Counted from the first letter of the stretch, positions 1-9,420 are shown. The stretch: 61,229 bases of DNA from an uncultured Clostridia bacterium (GCA_947170465.1 CAMVTS010000007.1:1-61229); one strand, 5' to 3'. Program-made: numbers and translations. Notes: generated from the sequence alone by a model not told the origin.

Positions 1-61
1 GTTCGACGAAAACATCATTCTCGACGGACTCAACGCGATTTATAAGAAGAACAGGCGATGA
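1..61 (+). CDS. 3' end of an unidentified CDS (…FDENIILDGLNAIYKKNRR*)
   Basis: Open frame from the window edge to TGA at 59-61, overlapping the next ATG (ATGA). Confidence 0.4.
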   Translation, partial: FDENIILDGLNAIYKKNRR

Positions 62-438
62 AGCGCGAGCGTTATCTCCCACAGGATAGGCATTCTTTGC
101 AGCTGGCAAAAGTGTTGCGAAAAAACTGTACGAGAGAAGAAAAACACCTTTGGTATGACTGTCTTAAAAAAATGCCGGTACAATTTTACCGCCAGTATGT
201 GATAGAAAAATATATTGTAGATTTTTTCTGCCCAAAGGCAAATTTGGTGATTGAATTAGATGGTTCTCAGCATTTTGAAGAAGAAGCGATGCTTTATGAT
301 GCGGAACGCACCAAAGTTTTGGAATCGTATGGTTTGTTAGTGCTGCGATATACGAATCACGACATTTACACAAAGTTTGACGATATATGCAAGGATATTT
401 ATCGGCACATCGTTATCCGTACAGAAAGCCTCCCTTAG
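58..438 (+). CDS. DUF559-family (very-short-patch-repair endonuclease-like) protein
   Basis: LRKNCTREEKHLWYDCL…FYRQYVIEKYIVDFFCPKANLVIELDGSQH…LRYTN is the typical DUF559 pattern. Confidence 0.85.
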   Translation: MKRERYLPQDRHSLQLAKVLRKNCTREEKHLWYDCLKKMPVQFYRQYVIEKYIVDFFCPKANLVIELDGSQHFEEEAMLYDAERTKVLESYGLLVLRYTNHDIYTKFDDICKDIYRHIVIRTESLP

Positions 439-593
439 CAAGGGAGGTGGCACGGCACCTTGTGCCGTGACGGAGGATTCCCTGCACCGTGCTGTCCTTT
501 ATTACCGCGGTATGTTCGGAAAAATCGGTGCGAATAAATCCTCAGTCACGCCGCACAGCGGCGCGACAGCTCCTTTACTAAAGGAGCCTTTAA
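425..593. repeat. MITE-like element with ~55-bp imperfect terminal inverted repeats
   Basis: AAAGCCTCCCTTAGCAAGGGAGGTGGCACGGCACCTTGTGCCGTGACGGAGGATTC matches, imperfectly, the reverse complement of GAATAAATCCTCAGTCACGCCGCACAGCGGCGCGACAGCTCCTTTACTAAAGGAGCCTTT. Confidence 0.75.
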
Positions 594-706
594 AGCGAGA
601 AATCAAAATGCACCGTTTTACCTAACCTACACCCGGAATTTCCGGTGTAAATATTATTTGCGTTTCACCTGCGCGGTATGCAGGGAGACAGCAGGAGGTT
701 TTATTC

Positions 707-1345
707 ATGACACAAGCAAACAAAAAAAACGCACAGCCGAAGTATTTCAAACCGGTATTCGCGGCACTGCTCGCGGCGCTGATTGTGCTGCTGACCTTCA
801 CCATCGGCGGTCTGCGCATCGGTCCGCTGACCATCACCTTTAACTGCCTGCCATTGGCGGTCGGCGCGATTTTCCTCGGCCCCGTTTACGGCGCGGTTCT
901 CGGTCTGGTGTTTGGTCTGTGCAGCTTTCTCGCCAGCTTTACCACCGGTTCGCTCACGACGATTCTGCTCAACGTCAATCCGTTCCTCACGTTTCTGATG
1001 TGCGTGGTTCCCAGGGTTGTCTGCGGCTTTGTACCCGGTCTGATTTACAAGCACCTTCCCAAGAACACGGAGCCCAAGCGTCTGGCAAGCTCCGCGCTTT
1101 CCTGCGCGCTGGTGCCGATTCTCAACACTATCGGCTTTCTCGGACTGATGTGGGTGTTCTTCGCCGGTCAGTTCCTCACCAATGACGACGTTATCGGCAA
1201 GGTTGGCAGCCAGCCTGCCGGCAACGTATTTCTCTTTATCTATTCTTTCGCGGGCATCAACGCGGTCATGGAAATCGTCCTCAACCTCGTTCTGGGTACG
1301 GCGATTTGCAGAGCCCTGCTTGCGGTGACAAAAAATAAAATTTAA
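707..1345 (+). CDS. ECF transporter S component (vitamin uptake; substrate unknown)
   Basis: Multi-TM protein with GLRIGPLTITFNCLPLAVGAIFLGPVYGAVLGLVFGL; followed by birA. Confidence 0.8.
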   Translation: MTQANKKNAQPKYFKPVFAALLAALIVLLTFTIGGLRIGPLTITFNCLPLAVGAIFLGPVYGAVLGLVFGLCSFLASFTTGSLTTILLNVNPFLTFLMCVVPRVVCGFVPGLIYKHLPKNTEPKRLASSALSCALVPILNTIGFLGLMWVFFAGQFLTNDDVIGKVGSQPAGNVFLFIYSFAGINAVMEIVLNLVLGTAICRALLAVTKNKI

Positions 1346-1351
1346 AATGAA

Positions 1352-1380
1352 AGGGCGGATTCTTCCGCCCTGTATTTTCT
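1352..1380 (+). terminator. Rho-independent terminator
   Basis: AGGGCGGA-TTCT-TCCGCCCT then T-rich tract. Confidence 0.7.
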
Positions 1381-1389
1381 TAAAAAGAG

Positions 1390-2367
1390 GTGGTCGTAAT
1401 GAAAAATCAGTTGCTCTCCATTTTAACCGAAACGGAGGACTATGTTTCCGGTCAGGCGCTTGCCGAACAGCTCGGCGTGTCGCGTCAGGCGGTCTGGAAG
1501 GCGATTAAGGCGCTGCGCGACGACGGCTGCGCGATTGACTCCGTCAATAACAAAGGCTACAAGCTGCTCTCGCTGCCCGACAGCCTGAATGAAACGGCGC
1601 TCCGCAAGCATTTGCACACCGCCGTGATTGGCAAAGAGATGGTGGTGCTCGATTCCGTCGGCTCAACCAACGACTACCTCAAACGTCTCGGCGACGACGG
1701 CTGTCCGAACGGCACCGTGGTCGTCACCCGTGAACAGACCAAAGGCAAGGGCAGAATGGGCAGGGTATGGTCGAGCAAGCGCGATGAAAATATTGCGTTT
1801 TCGTTCCTCCTGCGCCCGTCGATTACGCCGCATGAGGTCGGCGCCGTCACGCCGCTTGCCGGTCTTGCTGTCTGCAAGGCGCTGCGTGCGTTCACCGGTC
1901 TTGATTTGAAAATCAAGTGGCCGAACGACGTGATTCTCGGCAAAAAGAAGCTTGTTGGTATTCTCACCGAGATGAGCGCCGAGTTTGACGCAGTGGAGTA
2001 CCTTGTCATCGGTATCGGCATCAACGTTGACCAGGTGGAATTTCCGGAGGAAATCGCCTACAAGGCGACTTCCGTCCTGCTCGAAACCGGCAGGCACTAC
2101 GATAAAAATGAGCTGCTCGCCTGTGTGCTCAACCATCTGGAGGAGGAGTTCACGGTGAACCGCCTGGAGTTTTCGGCGGCAACCGCCAAGGAGTATTCCT
2201 CGCTGTGCGCCACCATCAGCCGCAGCGTCACCTTCCACCGCGGCACGCGCAGTATCAGCGGCGTGGCTGTCGGCGTGAACCTGCGCGGCGAGCTGCGCGT
2301 CATGCTCTCGGACGGCTCTATCTGCAACGTCAATTCCGGCGAGGTCACGGTGCAGGAAATTTATTAA
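1390..2367 (+). CDS. birA: Biotin operon repressor / biotin--[acetyl-CoA-carboxylase] ligase
   Basis: N-terminal HTH (SGQALAEQLGVSRQAVWKAIKALR); ligase motifs GKGRMGRVWSS and KWPNDV. Confidence 0.93.
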   Translation: MVVMKNQLLSILTETEDYVSGQALAEQLGVSRQAVWKAIKALRDDGCAIDSVNNKGYKLLSLPDSLNETALRKHLHTAVIGKEMVVLDSVGSTNDYLKRLGDDGCPNGTVVVTREQTKGKGRMGRVWSSKRDENIAFSFLLRPSITPHEVGAVTPLAGLAVCKALRAFTGLDLKIKWPNDVILGKKKLVGILTEMSAEFDAVEYLVIGIGINVDQVEFPEEIAYKATSVLLETGRHYDKNELLACVLNHLEEEFTVNRLEFSAATAKEYSSLCATISRSVTFHRGTRSISGVAVGVNLRGELRVMLSDGSICNVNSGEVTVQEIY

Positions 2368-2373
2368 ACAGAA

Positions 2374-2406
2374 CAGGGTTTGGACAAGTCCAAACCCTGC
2401 TTTTTA
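2374..2406. terminator. Bidirectional terminator between convergent birA and pncC-like genes
   Basis: CAGGGTTTGGAC-AAG-TCCAAACCCTG followed by TTTTT. Confidence 0.7.
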
Positions 2407-2946
2407 CTTCTTGTGTGTTTCGCTGATTGCCATGAATAGCGCCGCGCTGCTCGCCATAGCGCGAATGTAATCGCGCGTGTTTTTTTCGCCGAGCAGCAGC
2501 TTCACCGCGTAGGCTTCGCTGTCGGTGCACACGCCGAGAAAGACCAGCCCGACGGGCTTTTGCACGGTGCCGCCTGTCGGTCCGGCGATACCGGTCGTGC
2601 TGACGGCGATATCCGCGCCGGAGAGCTTCTTCACGCCCTCCGCCATCTGTATCGCCGTCTCGGCGGAAACCGCGCCGAGAACGCTGAGCGTGTCGTGCTG
2701 CACGCCGAGCACCTTTTCCTTGATTTCATTCGCGTAGGAGCATACGCCACAGTCAAACACAGCGCTCGCGCCGCTGACGCGCGTAATGCGCTCGCTGATT
2801 AAGCCGCCGGTGCAGCTTTCGGCTGTCGCCACCTTCAAATGCTTTTCGTTCAGCAGCTCCACCAGCCTGTATTCCACTTCCTCCGGCTTCATGCTGTTCT
2901 TTTGCAGCAGCTTGCGGAAGTCCGAAACTGTCAATGTTACCATCAA
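2404..2946 (-). CDS. CinA C-terminal / nicotinamide-nucleotide amidohydrolase PncC-like
   Basis: TAESCTGGLISERITRVSGAS…TTGIAGPTGG motifs. Confidence 0.9.
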   Translation of the reverse strand: MMVTLTVSDFRKLLQKNSMKPEEVEYRLVELLNEKHLKVATAESCTGGLISERITRVSGASAVFDCGVCSYANEIKEKVLGVQHDTLSVLGAVSAETAIQMAEGVKKLSGADIAVSTTGIAGPTGGTVQKPVGLVFLGVCTDSEAYAVKLLLGEKNTRDYIRAMASSAALFMAISETHKK

Positions 2947-3042
2947 ATCACCTCTCCTTTTATTGTACCACTTTCAATTCGATATTGCAATTCCTTTCGA
3001 TTTGCGCTATCATAGTATCAAAACTTATTTTGTGAGGCAGCT

Positions 3043-3768
3043 ATGGCTTGGTTTTTTTCAGGGGAGGAGATCCCGAACGACACCTATCTTCTCAGCGGCG
3101 ATAACGCCAGACACGCCAAGGTGCTCCGCTTGCGCTCCGGCGAGGCGGTCACGGTCGTCACGCCGCAGGGCGTTCAGTGTGAGGGAGAGGTCGCTTCCGT
3201 CACACCGGACAGCGTTATTGTGAATATTCTCAGCAAGCAGCCCTGCCTGAACGAGCCGGATGTGTTCGTCACGCTCTATCAGGCGCTCCCGAAGGGCGAC
3301 AAGATGGATTATATCGTGCAGAAATGCGTCGAACTGGGCGTGAGCCGGATTGTTCCCGTGCTGACAGACCGCTGCGTGTCTCGTCCGGACGAAAAATCCC
3401 TGCGCAAAAAGCGTGAGCGTTGGCAGAAAATCGCTTTGCAGGCGGCAATGCAGAGCCGCCGCGGTATCATTCCGGAGGTCGCCGGCTGCCTGAGCCTTCG
3501 TCAGGCGGCGGAGGAGACGCGTCAGAACGATGCGACCGTCTTTTTCTATGAGCTGGGCGGCGCTTCCGTCAAAGAAATCCTGCGCGAAAAGCCGAAAACC
3601 ATCGGCATGTTCATCGGCAGCGAAGGAGGCTTTGCCGAGGACGAGGCGGCGCTCATGCAGGAGATTGGCGCGCATACGGCAACGCTTGGAAGGCGGATTC
3701 TGCGCGCTGAGACCGCACCCCTGGCGGCGCTTTCTATTATAATGTATCAGACCGATAATTTTTCATAA
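3043..3768 (+). CDS. rsmE: 16S rRNA (uracil1498-N3)-methyltransferase
   Basis: QKCVELGVSRIVPVLTDRC…IGSEGGFAEDE…LGRRILRAETAPLAAL. Confidence 0.92.
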   Translation: MAWFFSGEEIPNDTYLLSGDNARHAKVLRLRSGEAVTVVTPQGVQCEGEVASVTPDSVIVNILSKQPCLNEPDVFVTLYQALPKGDKMDYIVQKCVELGVSRIVPVLTDRCVSRPDEKSLRKKRERWQKIALQAAMQSRRGIIPEVAGCLSLRQAAEETRQNDATVFFYELGGASVKEILREKPKTIGMFIGSEGGFAEDEAALMQEIGAHTATLGRRILRAETAPLAALSIIMYQTDNFS

Positions 3769-3781
3769 AGGAGACTTTACC

Positions 3782-4474
3782 ATGACAGGCATTATCTGCG
3801 CAATGCAGCTGGAAGCCGACGGGATTCTGGCGCTCTGCGAAAACACGAAAACCGAAACCATCTACGGCATGAATTTTACCACCGGCACACTCCACGGCAA
3901 GGAGCTGACCGTGGTTGTCTGCGGCGAAGGCAAGGTCAACGCCGCTATGTGCACGACCACGCTGATTGACCGTTACCATCCGGCGCTGGTTATCAACAGC
4001 GGCGTCGGCGGCGCGCTGTCTCCGCTTGTCAGTATCGGCGATTTGGTCGTCGGCAGCAAGGCGGTTGAGCACGATATGAACATGACGCCCCTGGGCTATC
4101 AGCAGGGCGAGGTTTGTATTCCCGGCGGCAAGCTGATGTATTTTGAGTGCGATAAGGCGGCTGCCACCAAGCTGGCGGCAATCGGCAAGACTATTCCCGA
4201 CACCCGCGTCGCACAGGGCATTATCGCCAGCGGCGACGTCTTTATTTCCGACCGCAAAAAGCGCCTCCTGCTCAACACGCGCTTCGGCGCTGTCGCCTGT
4301 GAGATGGAGGGTGCCGCCATCGGTCACGTCTGCCATTGCTGCGGCGTACCCTTCGCGATTCTCAGAGCCATCTCCGACGACCTCGACGAGAACAAGGGAA
4401 TGGATTTCAACAAGTTCTGCCGTCTTGCCGCGGAGAAAACCGTCAGGGTGATTGATGGGTTTATGGAGAATTAG
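3782..4474 (+). CDS. mtnN: 5'-methylthioadenosine/S-adenosylhomocysteine nucleosidase
   Basis: GIICAMQLEAD…SGVGGAL…CEMEGAAIGHVC…RAISDD. Confidence 0.92.
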   Translation: MTGIICAMQLEADGILALCENTKTETIYGMNFTTGTLHGKELTVVVCGEGKVNAAMCTTTLIDRYHPALVINSGVGGALSPLVSIGDLVVGSKAVEHDMNMTPLGYQQGEVCIPGGKLMYFECDKAAATKLAAIGKTIPDTRVAQGIIASGDVFISDRKKRLLLNTRFGAVACEMEGAAIGHVCHCCGVPFAILRAISDDLDENKGMDFNKFCRLAAEKTVRVIDGFMEN

Positions 4475-4582
4475 TTGTCAGTTATCAGTTGGACAGCGCG
4501 CTGTCGGAGGGAAAAAACGGATTCAAGTTTTCGCAGCTGATAACGAATCACTGCGCTGGCGGCGCAACTCTCAACTCAACTC

Positions 4583-4611
4583 TTGACATTAACGCTTTAA
4601 TGCGGTAAAAT
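4583..4611 (+). promoter_or_regulatory. sigma70-like promoter for ilvB
   Basis: TTGACA - 17 nt - TAAAAT. Confidence 0.7.
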
Positions 4612-4653
4612 AGAATTTGATGTCTTATCAACTATCAGTAAGGGGAAGAACGT

Positions 4654-6321
4654 ATGAAATTAACAGGCGCAGAAATTATTTGCGAATGTCTTTTGGAACA
4701 GGGCGTGGACACCGTATTCGGTTATCCCGGCGGCGCCGCGCTGAATACCTATGACGCGCTCTACAAATACAGCGACCGCATTACCCACATTCTCACCGCG
4801 CATGAGCAGGGCGCTTCCCATGCCGCCGACGGCTATGCGCGCTCTACCGGCAAGACCGGCGTGGTGATTACCACCTCAGGTCCCGGCGCTACCAACATTG
4901 TCACCGGTATCGCCACCGCCAATATCGACTCCATTCCGGTTGTCGCAATTACCGCCAACGTCAACCGCGACCAGCTCGGACGCGACAGCTTCCAGGAGGT
5001 CGATATCGTCAATATCGTCAAGCCGATTACCAAGGCAAGCTACCTCGTCAAGACCATTGAGGAGCTGGCGCCCACCATCCGTCGGGCGTTTGCCCTTGCC
5101 AACGAAGGCAGAAAGGGTCCTGTCCTGCTGGATGTTCCCAAGGATATCACCGCCATGACCACCGACTATGAGCCGGTTGAGGCGCGCCGTTATCCGCTGA
5201 TTCACATGGAGAATCCCGAGAGTATTCCGCGTGTGCAGGAGCTGATTCGTCAGGCAAAGAAGCCCATGCTCTATGCCGGCGGCGGTATTCTCAGCTCCGG
5301 CGCGTGCGAGGAATTTATCCGTTTTGCCGAGCTGATAGACGCGCCCGTTTGCTGTTCGCTGATGGGACTCGGCGCGATTCCGGCAAGCCATCCGCTGTGC
5401 GTCGGCAATATCGGCATGCACGGCGGCTACGAAACCGGTATGATTACCGCGGAGTGTGACCTGATGATTGCCTGCGGTGCGCGTTTTTCCGACCGTGTAG
5501 CCGGCGACAGAGAAAAATTCGGCGAGCAGGCGAAGATTGTCCAGCTCGAAATCGACAAGAAGGAAATCAACAAGAATGTCAAGGTCGACGAGTACGTTCT
5601 CGGCGACGTCAAGGACGCGCTCAAGGCGCTGCTCAACGGTCTGGAGCAGCAGAAGCACCCCGAGTGGCTGGCGCAGATTGACGTGTGGAAAAAAGCCATT
5701 GACAATTCGATTTACAATACCGACGAATTACCGCAGCCCTACGATATTATCGACGCGGTCAACCGCTTCAAGGCGGACGACGATATTATCGCTACCGACG
5801 TCGGTCAGCATCAGATGTGGGTCGCGCAGTTTGCGCGTATTGAAGCCGCGCATACCCTGCTGACCTCCGGCGGCATGGGCACCATGGGCTTCGGCATGGG
5901 CGCCGCGATTGGCGCGCAGGTGTCTCACCCCGACAAGCGCGTGTTCCTTTTTACCGGCGACGGCAGCTTCCACATGAACCTCAACGAGCTGGTGACAATG
6001 AAGTCCTACAACCTGCCCGTTATCGTGCTGGTGATGAACAACACCGTGCTCGGCATGGTGCGCCAGTGGCAAAAGCTGTTCTACGGCAGCCGCTTTTCCC
6101 AGACCGACCCCCACCGAGCGACCGATTTCGTCAAGCTCGCCGAGGCGTTCGGCGTGACCGGCATGAGAATCACCCGCGACAGCGAAATCGACGACACGCT
6201 CAGAAAGGCGCTGGCGCTCAACAAGCCCGTCGTCATCGACGTCCGCATCAGCCCCGACGAAAACGTCCTCCCGATGATTCCTCCGGGAAAGACCGTCAAT
6301 GAAATCGTCACAGAAATGTAA
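4654..6321 (+). CDS. ilvB: Acetolactate synthase, large subunit
   Basis: ThDP-enzyme motifs: FGYPGGAALNTYDALY, TSGPGATNIVTGIA, GDGSFHMNLNEL. Confidence 0.95.
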   Translation: MKLTGAEIICECLLEQGVDTVFGYPGGAALNTYDALYKYSDRITHILTAHEQGASHAADGYARSTGKTGVVITTSGPGATNIVTGIATANIDSIPVVAITANVNRDQLGRDSFQEVDIVNIVKPITKASYLVKTIEELAPTIRRAFALANEGRKGPVLLDVPKDITAMTTDYEPVEARRYPLIHMENPESIPRVQELIRQAKKPMLYAGGGILSSGACEEFIRFAELIDAPVCCSLMGLGAIPASHPLCVGNIGMHGGYETGMITAECDLMIACGARFSDRVAGDREKFGEQAKIVQLEIDKKEINKNVKVDEYVLGDVKDALKALLNGLEQQKHPEWLAQIDVWKKAIDNSIYNTDELPQPYDIIDAVNRFKADDDIIATDVGQHQMWVAQFARIEAAHTLLTSGGMGTMGFGMGAAIGAQVSHPDKRVFLFTGDGSFHMNLNELVTMKSYNLPVIVLVMNNTVLGMVRQWQKLFYGSRFSQTDPHRATDFVKLAEAFGVTGMRITRDSEIDDTLRKALALNKPVVIDVRISPDENVLPMIPPGKTVNEIVTEM

Positions 6322-6332
6322 ATAGAATAGCA

Positions 6333-6366
6333 AAAGGGTTCGGATTTCCGAACCCTTAGTTTTTTA
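6333..6366. terminator. Bidirectional terminator between ilvB and the LRR/dockerin gene
   Basis: AAGGGTTCGG-ATT-TCCGAACCCTT then TTTTTT. Confidence 0.7.
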
Positions 6367-7371
6367 CAATATGCCGTCGTCGTAGCCTGCGACGTACCGC
6401 TGAATCAGCGTGACGTCCTCTACGCTTACACGGTTGTCGTTGTTGACGTCGGCGAACGCCTGCGCAATCTGCTTGAAGTCGAGATACCCGGCGCAGTACA
6501 TCTGAATCTGCGTTGCGTCGGCGATATTCACGCTGCCGTCAAGGTTGGCGTCGCCGAATACATGCGCGTAGGTGTGATAATCCATGACGAAGTTCTCGTA
6601 GCAGTACTGAGCCGCGTAGGAATCCTCGATACACTGCACCTCCAATGTTGACTGTACCGACATGGGGTAGAGCGCGTAGGCGCCGATATTGCTGATGGCT
6701 TCGGGAATATACAGCTCCGTCATGCCGGCGTCGCCGCGAAACGCCGAAGCGCCGATGGTTTCAAGCGATTCCGGCAGGAATATCGTCTGCAGGGCGCTGG
6801 TTTCAAAGCAGCTTTCGCCAATGGCGGTCACGCCTTCGGGCACTGTCAGCGCCGTGATGCCGCTGTTGCGGAAGGAGGCTGTGCCGAGCCGCTTGACGTC
6901 AGACGGAAGCGTGACGGTCGCAAGCGCCGCGCAGTTCTGGAAAAGATAATCGCTGACCGATGTGATTTTCGTATCGGACAAATCCGCCGCCGTCAGACCG
7001 CTTTCGGCAAAGGCGCCCATATCTATCGCTGTGAGCGAGGACGAGAACTGCACGTTCTGCAGATTTTGACAGTCATAAAAGGCGTAGGAGCCGATATGGG
7101 CGTAGCTGTCGGGAATGCTGACGCTCGTCAGTCCGGTATGCGCGAAGCACCGGCTGGCAATGGAGGTCACCGGCAAATCGCCGAAGCTCTCCGGCAAGGT
7201 CAGCTCCGTGTCACTGCCAAGGTAGGCGTATAAGCCCCATTCGCCGTTGCTGTAGGTATACTGATAGGTGCCGTCGCTGACGGTCACCACCGTTCCTGCG
7301 GAAAAAGCAGAAGCAGACGTCACCACCAATGCAGCCGACAGAATGGCGGCTATTTTTTTGTGAAGCTTCAT
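6364..7371 (-). CDS. Secreted BspA-like leucine-rich-repeat protein with C-terminal type I dockerin
   Basis: Signal peptide; LRR_5 repeats (LTSVSIPDSYAHIGSYAFYDCQNLQNVQF); paired dockerin loops GDANLDGSVNIADATQIQMY and ADVNNDNRVSVEDVTLIQRY. Confidence 0.88.
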   Translation of the reverse strand: MKLHKKIAAILSAALVVTSASAFSAGTVVTVSDGTYQYTYSNGEWGLYAYLGSDTELTLPESFGDLPVTSIASRCFAHTGLTSVSIPDSYAHIGSYAFYDCQNLQNVQFSSSLTAIDMGAFAESGLTAADLSDTKITSVSDYLFQNCAALATVTLPSDVKRLGTASFRNSGITALTVPEGVTAIGESCFETSALQTIFLPESLETIGASAFRGDAGMTELYIPEAISNIGAYALYPMSVQSTLEVQCIEDSYAAQYCYENFVMDYHTYAHVFGDANLDGSVNIADATQIQMYCAGYLDFKQIAQAFADVNNDNRVSVEDVTLIQRYVAGYDDGIL

Positions 7372-7542
7372 GCGGTCGCCTCCGTTTTCTTTTTAATATT
7401 TATTATAAACTATTATAACATCTTGGTTTGTCAAGTCAAGACAAAACTTAATTCTAAAAAGAAAGTTTATTGTCTTTTTCAACAACGGAATTGTGAGGTT
7501 TTTGTGAATACATACGAAAATATCAAAAACTATGGAAAATAA

Positions 7543-7571
7543 TTGATTTATTAGGATGAAAACTGTAAAAT
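7543..7571 (+). promoter_or_regulatory. Putative promoter for the fibre locus
   Basis: TTGATT - 17 nt - TAAAAT, about 42 nt before the ATG. Confidence 0.5.
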
Positions 7572-7612
7572 ATTAATATGTAGAGATTATAAACTGTAAA
7601 GGAGTGTCCGCG

Positions 7613-8428
7613 ATGGGAGTTTTAAAGAGGCTTGCCAAGAGCTTTTCCAGCGAGAAGATGTCTGCCAAAAGCCGCAAAAGACTGATTATCTTTATCGCCA
7701 TCATCACCTTGCTATCCATGACAACCTCCACCGTCGCATGGTTTACGATTAACACCTTCGCCGGTGTAGAAAAGCTGGATGTCCACATCAGCGTAGCGGC
7801 ACAGTTAAAGGTGTCAATGGAAGACCACGGCACGAACCTTGACCAGTATGTCAAGACGATTACCAACGAAATGATAGACACCTATTTGGCAAAGCAAAAT
7901 ACAAAGCTTGCAGATATTGTACTCGATCCGGTAACCACCTCCGACGGCGTTCGTTTTGTCAATCAGCGTAATGTTGAACGGCAGCCGAATCAAAAATCCT
8001 ATCTGGAATTTGAGTGCTATTTTATCGCAACAGAGGATATGTGGGTACATCTCACAACCGAAGCGGCAGAGAATATACCCGGGAGCGAAGGAACCAAGGT
8101 GACGTCCAGTTCACCGTCTCCGCAGAATGACGTTGTCAACTGTACGCGTGTTGACTTCACCACGGATTCCAACGGTACGGCTACCTTTGAGAACAACAAA
8201 GGCACACAGGTGACGCAACTGAACACCTTTGACCTGCCGTCCGGCGCAATGGTGTATTCTGACAGCACACGCCTGTTCCACCTCGATGAAATGACGCCGA
8301 AAAAAGTCACCGTCCGTATTTGGATTGAGGGCGAGGATCCCGAATGTGATGACGATGTTCAGCTTGCAGAGTTGACTGTAGCAATGAGTTTCATCGGTTG
8401 TGACGACAGCAATACCCCGATTGCATAA
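7613..8428 (+). CDS. SipW-cognate signal peptide protein, TasA/camelysin-like (fibre protein 1)
   Basis: Start moved from GTG 7604 to ATG 7613 because AAAGGAG lies at 7598-7604. Signal region LIIFIAIITLLSMTTSTVAWFTIN; C-terminal VRIWIEGEDPEC. Confidence 0.7.
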   Translation: MGVLKRLAKSFSSEKMSAKSRKRLIIFIAIITLLSMTTSTVAWFTINTFAGVEKLDVHISVAAQLKVSMEDHGTNLDQYVKTITNEMIDTYLAKQNTKLADIVLDPVTTSDGVRFVNQRNVERQPNQKSYLEFECYFIATEDMWVHLTTEAAENIPGSEGTKVTSSSPSPQNDVVNCTRVDFTTDSNGTATFENNKGTQVTQLNTFDLPSGAMVYSDSTRLFHLDEMTPKKVTVRIWIEGEDPECDDDVQLAELTVAMSFIGCDDSNTPIA

Positions 8429-8457
8429 GATAACAAATCGTCCTTGGAGTGATTGAA

Positions 8458-9360
8458 ATGTTCGGAAAAAAGAAAACAAAAAGTGAACAGCCCATAACTC
8501 CAGAGGAGTTAAGTCAGTTAAATGACAAGCAGACAGCTGACCCGACGATACGAAAATTCCACGTCACTACCGACTCCGCCAAGATTATGGCGCTTAAAAA
8601 GCGGCGCAGAATTCTCAGTATCATTATCGGCGGCGTCGCGACCATGCTGTTGATTCTGTTTTTGGTTTCGCTGCTGGTCACCAAATGGGGCGATTTGGTC
8701 ATCGAGATTGACCGTCCGGCAGTTGCCAAGGGTTTTACCCTCAGCGAGAGCGAGGACTTTGCCAGCAAGTCGGTATCTCTCAGCGCCAAGCAGGCGCTTG
8801 ACGTTACCAACATCACCTACAGTTGGCTGCCCACCGACCTCGACACCAGCAAGGACGGCGAGCACAACGGTGATAATTACGTCGCCTATACCTTCTATAT
8901 GCGCAACGACGGCGAAGAACAGATTGACTACATCACCACCCTCGACATCACCGGTGTCGCCAAGTCCGCGGACGAAGCGGTTCGCGTGATGATTTACAAG
9001 AACGGTGAGCCGAGCATTTACGCCAAGGGTCAGTACGACGACCGTGAACAGCCCGAGACCGACGCAACGCGCTTTGTAGACGACAAGATTGTCATGCAGA
9101 CCAAGTCCGAGGCGTTCAAGCCCGGCGACGTGGACAAATACACCGTGGTCGTCTGGATTGAGGGCAACGACCCTGAATGCGTTGACGATATCCGCGACGG
9201 CTACGTCCGTATGAGAATGCTGTTCAAGCTCGACGACCCCGACGCTACCCAGAGCCCGTTCGGCGATTATTACAACAACGGCGAGCTGGTCGAGGACACC
9301 AAGAACTACAACGAAGGTCAGGGAATCGGCACGGACGTGACGACAGCCCCGGCAAACTAA
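8458..9360 (+). CDS. Membrane-anchored relative of the fibre proteins (fibre protein 2)
   Basis: About 65-aa basic N-terminus, then one TM (ILSIIIGGVATMLLILFLVSLLV) and a C-terminal domain with VVWIEGNDPECVDDI shared with protein 1. ATG 8458 preferred over GTG 8449. Confidence 0.65.
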   Translation: MFGKKKTKSEQPITPEELSQLNDKQTADPTIRKFHVTTDSAKIMALKKRRRILSIIIGGVATMLLILFLVSLLVTKWGDLVIEIDRPAVAKGFTLSESEDFASKSVSLSAKQALDVTNITYSWLPTDLDTSKDGEHNGDNYVAYTFYMRNDGEEQIDYITTLDITGVAKSADEAVRVMIYKNGEPSIYAKGQYDDREQPETDATRFVDDKIVMQTKSEAFKPGDVDKYTVVVWIEGNDPECVDDIRDGYVRMRMLFKLDDPDATQSPFGDYYNNGELVEDTKNYNEGQGIGTDVTTAPAN

Positions 9361-9371
9361 CATTGGTATTA

Positions 9372-9420
9372 AGCGCGCAAGCGCTGATATAATCAAAATA
9401 TCCCTATGGTGTTTTAGGGA
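9372..9420 (+). promoter_or_regulatory. Two consecutive hairpins in the leader of fibre protein 3
   Basis: AGCGC-GCAA-GCGCT (GNRA loop) at 9372-9385; TCCCTA…TAGGGA at 9401-9420, followed by an A/T tract. Confidence 0.45.

Noticed and set aside
377-625. 82-aa ORF across the MITE-like repeat
   Set aside because: Lies within repeat DNA, overlaps the DUF559 gene and lacks coding character.
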